Positions 8,101 through 11,595 of a stretch of DNA of 11,595 nucleotides are shown here, in pieces. Each line of letters starts with the position of its first letter. Position 1 is the stretch's first letter. Source of the stretch: Alphaproteobacteria bacterium (lineage in GTDB: Bacteria > Pseudomonadota > Alphaproteobacteria > JAGOMX01); contig JACVCA010000025.1 in the NCBI GenBank assembly GCA_016742295.1, positions 1 to 11,595 of the forward strand, given 5' to 3'. Both the position numbers and the translations under genes were made by a program. The notes below the pieces were generated by a model. The model was not told the DNA's origin. It searched no databases and saw only the letters and a list, made by a program, of their open reading frames with translations.

Positions 8101-8475
8101 GCTTGCGAGTTGTATAAAAGAGCTGCAAATCAAAAATTTGCATCTGGGCAATATAAGCTAGGGCTGATGCATGCTCAAGGCCTAGGTGTAGAGCAATCCT
8201 ATGAAGAAGGACTAAAGTGGTGTCGACTTGCTGCAGAACAAGGTCATATCGAAGCAAGAACTATGCTGGGATGGACGGATAAAAATAATCAAGGTTTAGA
8301 CCAGACACCTGAAGAAGCTTTAAAGCTGTTTAATAGGGCTGTTGCAAGACTAAAAGTTGAAAGACAGGAAAACCATAAAGAGGCTATAAAGAAGCGCTCT
8401 CATCCAGTAGGGTCTTACCCTACATTCTTTTATGGATTGCTCAGGAAGTCCAATTGGTCCTGTATTTTACAATAG
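5137..8475 (+). CDS. SEFIR/TIR–NB-ARC ATPase–Sel1 repeat protein with N-terminal signal peptide
   Basis: GAGAGG at 5121-5126 precedes the ATG. Residues 1-29 look like a Sec signal peptide: basic start, hydrophobic LLLVSSTLGSLAV, cleavage VKA|S. A charged linker follows to about 168. A SEFIR/TIR-type domain spans 169-312: box 1 VFLSYSRED, LLDQWSNRPGSG at 204-215, VILIGSPEL, and E253 in ITQEI as a possible NADase-position glutamate (inference). A Ser-rich linker covers 385-422. NB-ARC: P-loop AGMGGLGKTTL 480-490, Walker B CLLVYDN 557-563, sensor ITSR 583-586, GHLPLAL 633-639, MHD-like IHR 761-763. Helices lead to three Sel1-like repeats at about 966-1069. The layout is that of a STAND switch: repeats sense, NB-ARC oligomerises, TIR-like domain acts or recruits. 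Such proteins usually work in the cytosol (immunity or signalling); a signal peptide instead suggests export to a host cell, where ATP is available. The last 25 residues, after SHP, may be frame-altered. Confidence 0.9.
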   Translation: MLLFKLKSRINVLRLLLVSSTLGSLAVKASDNDNPLQPKYFSSKIQAVSFNSQPFPRQHTWDQKEKERFKEGEERSDEFFHNKLSSLASKKIKGKEEHKYVYEVSSQDDRSLLISEEENEARVLLQPPDSPLSSVTGPIENQEAFLQARIKLFQSHLKAVKEKLQDPPPVVFLSYSREDSYPQMKAKSLAEDLVRAGVPYENVLLDQWSNRPGSGGNVFAHADKVAEAKKVILIGSPELKDKYTKGEGLITQEINTLRNRIIERRTDGIIPVWFEDSYEMNFPAGLQSLQARSLVGDYCSKFFDLLVDIYQLHPVKNEVNKIQEDFLRRASKISEGILKSYASNLQKVHQEIAEEDENVILSMLSLDDSFEAELLENLRTSLNPGRITEGSSTHMSSSPFSQSRSHADLQDSQKVQAPSSRVWNAVIDKTPLHSLPDRPEGFIESYPKGSSKSYLTMLEETFLPLDTLAFSAPPHIAALAGMGGLGKTTLALQYAYEALDHKAYDIIYWLPSETDDSLEKGYKALLADVEAPLKGNEDTERIITLIRRHIPPKGKRCLLVYDNVLLPTFLDNKKPQKEVDILITSRHKGWGKSLVALDVFRPEDSIKYLLTTTGIEPNEKNKLNAEALAEELGHLPLALSHAAGYIKYVGKANPSETLKCYLEDFRKQPEAYFEGTEDFLNEQQPIDMSYERLITKSWSLSGREISPLGHQLMLYFAYLNSEAIPEDIFLSCAGSKKSLQEALAQLDNFSLIKKGKGFLSIHRLLQLVIRKEQKTTHEIVSKVCDLFLGRAEALFQTNFNEFEARESAFNYLPHIIALLKHGERLKLASQQICKLECIGKVLWNIGFIISTSLTGDRNIEDKNKPLKHMLEQAKLSFNDLKTEYDETAFHSLLEVFHKSHPCVKYTIGNLFFYGIWLSQDYKGCDQQGNPTSQLNIGFLDQYTLYGKPEYEKALEWYTKATDQGYAEAQVNLGKMYEKGHGVAPDNKKACELYKRAANQKFASGQYKLGLMHAQGLGVEQSYEEGLKWCRLAAEQGHIEARTMLGWTDKNNQGLDQTPEEALKLFNRAVARLKVERQENHKEAIKKRSHPVGSYPTFFYGLLRKSNWSCILQ

Positions 8476-8555
8476 AGATCATTTTGACGAGGCATAGGAG
8501 TAGCTTGGCAGGCACTACCCATTTAGTTATAGAGAAACAAGAGTTTTATCTTTTA

Positions 8556-9030
8556 TGTGTGTGATTCATAGACATGGTTTCAATTTTCTTATGGTCATTT
8601 CAGCTTGATAATTTTGAGCTTGGATATGTTCCTTTTTTCGGTCATAAGCAACAATGACTTCATCCCAAAGGGGCGTTTTATCTCCTAACTCACTACATTG
8701 TTGAGAGGGGGTTTTACCTCCTAGAGAACCGTGTGGGCGTTGCCAATTATAAAAAAGCTGCCAAGCTTTTAGCTCCTCTTTTAAAACTTCAAAATTTGAT
8801 AAATAAGTTGTCGGATAAAATTCTTCAAGGTCAGTTTTTTGTGATCGTTCTACTTTACCATTATGATGGGGAGAGGCTGGCTTTATAGGACGGAATTTTA
8901 TGCTGTACGCCATTAATTTTTCTTGGACTTTGTAAGCAAAAAACTCTCTACCACGATCAGATTGAATGCGTTGTATAGGAAAAGGAAACTGCTCAACCAT
9001 GACATCTATGAAGTCAAGCGGGTAGTGTCA
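8556..9030 (-). mobile_element. IS481-type insertion sequence, 3' half, truncated by an IS1111-type element
   Basis: The minus strand carries the transposase C-terminal half and, past its stop, the sequence TGTGTGTGATTCATAGACA (plus strand, 8556 on), which starts with TGT as IS481 ends do. At the other end the coding sequence stops matching exactly at the outer edge of the IS1111-type element (9031). The missing 5' half may lie beyond the right edge of the window. Confidence 0.55.
8566..9000 (-). pseudogene. IS481-family transposase, C-terminal fragment
   Basis: The 144 residues contain the integrase-core motifs FPFPIQRIQSDRGREF (second catalytic Asp), IKPASPHHNGKVERSQ (catalytic Glu) and KTDLEEFY, then FYNWQRPHGSLGGKTP. 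These are characteristic of IS481-type DDE transposases of roughly 300 or more residues. The HTH start and first Asp are absent. The same frame continues upstream of the ATG (DFIDV) for about ten codons, reaching a stop exactly at the IS1111 insertion boundary. The ATG at 9000 is therefore internal, not a real start. The product would be inactive alone. Confidence 0.85.
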
Positions 9031-9079
9031 TGCATGGACCTGCCGTGCGAGTCAAGAGAAATATTTGATGAAGTATAAA

Positions 9080-9268
9080 GCATCAGTCATGCATCCGGCC
9101 TTTTTATGAAGATCATATCTATTCTCCTGGCCCTAATGGATATTCGAACCCTCTGTATCCCTCTCATATATACGGCTTTAAATAAGCCCTGACGATACAC
9201 GGATTGAACAGAAGGAATTGCCTTTTTTCCATCAAGTTATACTCTTGCGTGCTCACCTGGTAGGTGTT
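9080..9268 (-). ncRNA. Candidate bridge RNA / seekRNA of the complete IS1111-type element
   Basis: This region lies 3' of the recombinase, where IS1111-type elements encode their guide RNA. In minus-strand order it has three hairpins: cacct/aggtg (9254-9266), ggctt/aagcc with a 5-nt loop (9174-9188), and a long one (9093-9141). The long one has outer stem ATCC/GGAT, an asymmetric internal loop CTAAT, stem GGCC/GGCC, internal loops, then AGAT/ATCT. The same order recurs in the neighbouring element with paired changes (GGCC/GGCC versus GGCT/AGCC; ggctt/aagcc versus ggcct/aggcc; AGAT/ATCT versus AAGAC/GTCTT). The RNA would load on the recombinase and choose target and donor DNA through its internal loops. 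Exact ends are not known. Confidence 0.65.
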
Positions 9269-9314
9269 CTTTTAATACTCCTTGTTTAATTAAGGGTGTC
9301 TATTACTTTTATCT

Positions 9315-10373
9315 CTAAGCAACTGCATTTTCAAAAGTTGTGTTCTTATAGTTATGTTGGTAATCATTTCCCGAAGATAACAAAGCCCATAAAATACGCG
9401 CCATCTTGTTTGCAAAGGCTACAATACCTTTATTGTGCCCTCGACGATCAGCAATCTTCCGGAACCATGCCATCAAAGGAGATAAACTTTCCTGCTTTTT
9501 ATACTTCAAGGTTTTCAAAACAGACCGAGCTCCATGAACAAGAAGAGAACGTAAATATCTATCACCTCGTTTGCTAATTCTTCCTAATTGTATCTTGCCT
9601 CCGGTAGAATATTGCTGAGGAACTAAACCTAGCCAAGCTGCTAATTGTCTGCCATTCTTAAAGACGTTTACATTCCCCACTTTTCCAATAAATGCTGTTG
9701 CAGCAATAATCCCAATCCCGGGAACTGTCATCAATTGTTGAACTTGAGGATTGGCCTTAGCAAAGCTCTTGAATTGATCATCACGCTTTTTTATTAAAGT
9801 ATTTTTATATTTAAACTCTTCAATCAGATCAAAAAGTAAACTTTTTAATAAAGGCGTGACTTCTTCACATTCAGGATCTAGCAGTTGTGTAACGTTAGGA
9901 AGAATTTTATGTATCCCTTGAGCAATAGTAAGCCCATGTTCTAATAACAAGCCTCTTATCCCATTAGCTAAAGCTGTACGCTCTTCAATAAGTCTACTTC
10001 TATCATTATGCAGAGCTAATATTTCTTGTTGGCTAACAGTCTTAATACCGACAAAATTCATATGAGGCCGAGTGACTGCTTCACAAATGCCGGCAGCATC
10101 GTTAAAATCATTTTTGTAGGATTTTGCATAAGGTTTGACATGCTGAATAGCCATTAAGCGGACATCATGACCCCAGTCCTTAAATAACCTTGCTAAGTGG
10201 TGGGCGCCGCCACAAGCCTCCATCCCCACCAAACAAGGAGGAAGATTCACCATAAACTCGTGAAGCTTAGATCGTGTAAGCTGTTTCTTTAACACCATCT
10301 TTCCGAAACTGTCGACTCCATAAAGATGAAATTTATTCTTGCCAATATCAATACCTAGAGTTTTAATAGTCAT
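9315..10373 (-). CDS. IS110-family (IS1111 subgroup) RNA-guided recombinase/transposase
   Basis: This is a full-length 352-residue DEDD recombinase. The RuvC-like N-terminal domain shows GIDIGKNKF (D9), GMEACGGAHH (E52) and KNDFNDA (D89, D92). A helical middle includes IEERTALANGIRGLLLEHG. The C-terminal Tnp_20 domain shows TVPGIG, AAWLGLVPQQYSTGG (nucleophilic Ser probably S256) and GRISKRGDRYLRSLLVHGAR. All key residues are present, so it is probably active. It should cut and join element ends and target using a guide RNA encoded downstream. The start is firm: a near-perfect AAAGGAGGT lies 5 nt before the ATG. Transcription may begin in the left end of the element or at the hybrid promoter with its neighbour. 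It is about 50-60% similar by eye to the second copy, so the two are not recent duplicates. Confidence 0.95.
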   Translation of the reverse strand: MTIKTLGIDIGKNKFHLYGVDSFGKMVLKKQLTRSKLHEFMVNLPPCLVGMEACGGAHHLARLFKDWGHDVRLMAIQHVKPYAKSYKNDFNDAAGICEAVTRPHMNFVGIKTVSQQEILALHNDRSRLIEERTALANGIRGLLLEHGLTIAQGIHKILPNVTQLLDPECEEVTPLLKSLLFDLIEEFKYKNTLIKKRDDQFKSFAKANPQVQQLMTVPGIGIIAATAFIGKVGNVNVFKNGRQLAAWLGLVPQQYSTGGKIQLGRISKRGDRYLRSLLVHGARSVLKTLKYKKQESLSPLMAWFRKIADRRGHNKGIVAFANKMARILWALLSSGNDYQHNYKNTTFENAVA

Positions 10374-10378
10374 TGTGG

Positions 10379-10387
10379 ACCTCCTTT
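10379..10387 (-). promoter_or_regulatory. Very strong Shine-Dalgarno site of the recombinase gene
   Basis: On the minus strand the sequence AAAGGAGGT ends 5 nt before the ATG at 10373. It is a near-complete complement of the 16S 3' end and much stronger than the other ribosome binding sites in the window. Confidence 0.8.
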
Positions 10388-10465
10388 GGTTGTAAACTCA
10401 TTATTTACATGGCACTTAGATGCCGTAATGATCATTTTAATGATCCCAAATGGCAGGTCCATACC

Positions 10466-10493
10466 CTTATATATGGATCGGTCCGCATTGCAA
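10466..10493 (-). promoter_or_regulatory. Hybrid promoter spanning the junction of two IS1111-type elements
   Basis: On the minus strand TTGCAA (10493-10488) and TATAAG (10471-10466) are 16 bp apart. The -35 lies in the right end of the second element, and the -10 straddles the join with the left end of the complete element. It would read into the recombinase gene with a leader of about 85 nt. IS110-family circles are known to create such junction promoters. The complete element's own right end carries TTGACT (9055-9050) at the equivalent place. Confidence 0.5.
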
Positions 10494-10524
10494 GAGCTAA
10501 AATAAGATATTTGGCTTTATAAGG

Positions 10525-10710
10525 TAGATTGCAGTCATATATCCGGCTTTTTGTTAAGACATTTGTCTTTAGCCCTGATGGGATCTGCGTACTCTTATCT
10601 CTCAATCAAGTTGCCGGCCTTTAAAGGCCATGACGACGCCAGAGTTTGAAAGAGCGGGTCTGCCCCTTTATGCCATCATCTTAATCTTCACCTCCGCAAT
10701 CTGGTGGAAT
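10525..10710 (-). ncRNA. Candidate bridge RNA / seekRNA of the second IS1111-type element
   Basis: It sits at the same distance from the recombinase stop codon as in the first element. Hairpins, in minus-strand order: CACC/GGTG (10689-10706), ggcct/aggcc with loop ttaa (10616-10629), and the long one (10541-10584). The long hairpin has ATCC/GGAT, internal loop CTGATG, GGCT/AGCC and apical AAGAC/GTCTT. Stem pairs are kept while bases differ from the first element, and loop sequences differ, as expected for guides with different targets. Confidence 0.6.
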
Positions 10711-10756
10711 GTTTAAATCCGTTTAATTCTGACTCAGTACCAGTTTCCTCTTAAGT

Positions 10757-11595
10757 TTACCCTTTTGCTTGATAACAAGAACCATGCGCCATAATGGCCC
10801 ATAAGATACGTGCATTCTTATTAGCAACTGCTACACAAGCTTTGTTAAAACCTCTGCGATCTTTAAGTGCTCTAATCCAACCACTCATGGAATCAAGCTT
10901 ACGAGAAGCATGCTTTACCACAGCTCTTGCTCCATGAATAAGAAGACTCCTTAAATAACGATCGCCCCGTTTACTGATACCCAGAAGAACCTGCTTACCT
11001 CCGCTTGAGCATTGTCTTGGAACAAGACCTAGCCATGCAGACATCTGTCGACCGCTTTTAAAGATCTTGGCTTCTCCAATTGCTGCCACTAGAGCTGTAG
11101 CAGTGAGAGGGCCTACGCCTTGAACTTGAGTGAGCCTTTGGCAGACTTCACTCTCTCGGCAAAGCTTTAGAATACTTTTGTCATAGTGAAGAACTTTATG
11201 GTCACTCTCTTTTAATTGCTCATAAAGATCAATAAAGAGAGTTTTGCTTCTGGATGTGAGATCAAAGGTTGAAGTATCAATCACCTCTAAGAACTTCTTT
11301 CTCACCTGATTTATGCCTTGAGGAATGACAATCCCATACTCAAGCAACAACCCTCGCATTTGATTAACTAAAGCCGTACGCTCTTGAATAACACGTTGGC
11401 GTATACGGTGAAGAGCTTGTATATCTTGTTGCTCCACGCTTTTAATAGCAACAAATCTCATATTGGGACGGGTGACAGCTTCACAGATTGCTTCTGAATC
11501 ATTAAAATCATTCTTGTTGGTTTTGACATAAGGCTTTACATACTGTGGATTCATCAGCCTAACTTCATGACCAAAAGACGCAAACTTACGTGCCC
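10757..11595 (-). CDS. IS110-family (IS1111 subgroup) recombinase/transposase, N-terminus outside window
   Basis: The frame is open to the window edge: upstream of the internal ATG at 11554 it reads ARKFASFGHEVRL, which matches the family, so that ATG is not the start. Visible motifs are VKPYVKTNKNDFNDSEAICE (third and fourth acidic residues), a helical middle, VQGVGPLTATALV, SAWLGLVPRQCSSGG with the putative catalytic Ser, and GISKRGDRYLRSLLIHGAR. The first Asp and the Glu lie outside the window. The C-terminus is complete and undamaged, so the gene may be active. It is a distinct relative of the neighbour, with insertions and deletions in the middle region and a different C-terminal tail. 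Confidence 0.92.
   Translation of the reverse strand, partial: ARKFASFGHEVRLMNPQYVKPYVKTNKNDFNDSEAICEAVTRPNMRFVAIKSVEQQDIQALHRIRQRVIQERTALVNQMRGLLLEYGIVIPQGINQVRKKFLEVIDTSTFDLTSRSKTLFIDLYEQLKESDHKVLHYDKSILKLCRESEVCQRLTQVQGVGPLTATALVAAIGEAKIFKSGRQMSAWLGLVPRQCSSGGKQVLLGISKRGDRYLRSLLIHGARAVVKHASRKLDSMSGWIRALKDRRGFNKACVAVANKNARILWAIMAHGSCYQAKG

Larger units (their letters stand above)
9031..10469 (-). mobile_element. Complete IS110-family element, IS1111 subgroup
   Basis: The recombinase gene is flanked by perfect 11-bp inverted repeats: ATGGACCTGCC at 9034-9044 and GGCAGGTCCAT at 10452-10462. As in the IS1111 subgroup they are subterminal; I place 3 bp outside on the right end (9031-9033) and 7 bp outside on the left end (10463-10469), from memory of the family. 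That gives 1439 bp, typical for the group. A long 3' non-coding part (9045-9314) lies between the stop codon and the right end. No target duplication is expected for this family. The right end abuts IS481 coding sequence and the left end abuts the right end of a second IS1111-type element. Confidence 0.85.
10470..11595 (-). mobile_element. Second IS1111-type element, partial (left end outside window)
   Basis: The recombinase gene runs off the right edge. Its right end is marked by ATGGATCGGTCC (10473-10484), a diverged version of the first element's ATGGACCTGCC repeat. Exactly 10 bp separate the two repeats, which equals 3 bp plus 7 bp of external sequence, so the elements are joined end to end with no host DNA between them. 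The 3' non-coding part is about 285 bp. Confidence 0.75.

Noticed and set aside
8504..9027. CACTACCC (8504-8511) and GGGTAGTG (9020-9027) as possible terminal repeats of the IS481-type element
   Set aside because: Only 8 bp, one copy lies within transposase coding sequence and the other outside the likely element end, so chance is the simpler explanation.
9296..9577. 93-residue ORF on the plus strand
   Set aside because: It lies antisense within the well-supported recombinase gene and has no ribosome binding site or recognisable domain.
10409..10455. Two mutually exclusive hairpins (TGCC pairing with either of two GGCA copies) in the recombinase leader, as a possible translational switch
   Set aside because: Each stem core is only 4 bp, and one GGCA copy is part of the terminal repeat, so there is no independent reason to assume a switch.
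1..11595. tRNA or rRNA genes, CRISPR arrays, replication origin
   Set aside because: No cloverleaf, rRNA segment, spacer array or iteron cluster was recognised on either strand.

Overview
The window is AT-rich and compact but full of broken genes and insertion sequences. It looks like an accessory region of an obligately or facultatively host-associated bacterium. Exported Sel1-like repeat proteins, a SEFIR/TIR–NB-ARC–Sel1 protein with a signal peptide, a LuxR-type regulator and abundant IS elements together suggest a protist or amoeba symbiont, perhaps a Holosporales/Paracaedibacter-like alphaproteobacterium; a Legionellales-type gammaproteobacterium is the main alternative. This placement is inference from gene content, not from a marker gene.

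Layout: 1-123 is the C-terminal end of an unknown gene. 465-1683 holds an exported-looking gene in three reading-frame pieces. Its last two pieces overlap by ATGA and are joined by an in-frame A_AAA_AAC heptamer. The middle has a faint resemblance to leukocidin/alpha-hemolysin stem regions. 1828-1841 resembles a solo IS6-family terminal repeat. 2081-2953 is a LuxR-type regulator with a -35/-10 candidate. 3326-4180 is a secreted protein made of six 37-residue Sel1-like repeats. 4364-4732 is the 3' part of an IS6-family transposase, fused on the minus strand to a decayed fragment (about 4735-5035) of a second copy of the large gene that follows. 5137-8475 is that large gene: signal peptide, SEFIR/TIR domain, NB-ARC ATPase, helical region and Sel1 repeats.

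From 8556 to the right edge there is a block of minus-strand insertion sequences. An IS481-type transposase 3' half is cut by a complete IS110-family (IS1111 subgroup) element (9031-10469, perfect 11-bp subterminal inverted repeats). That element abuts a second, diverged IS1111-type element that runs off the window.

The most informative structure is non-coding. About 85 bp downstream of both IS1111 recombinase stops lies the same set of hairpins, with paired base changes between the two copies. This fits the guide RNA (bridge RNA / seekRNA) that IS1111-type elements carry in their 3' end. The junction of the two elements also creates a -35/-10 pair in front of the complete recombinase gene.

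Biologically, the two exported Sel1-type proteins are candidate host-directed effectors. The LuxR gene between the toxin-like gene and the repeat protein may be a local regulator, but nothing in the sequence ties it to specific targets.
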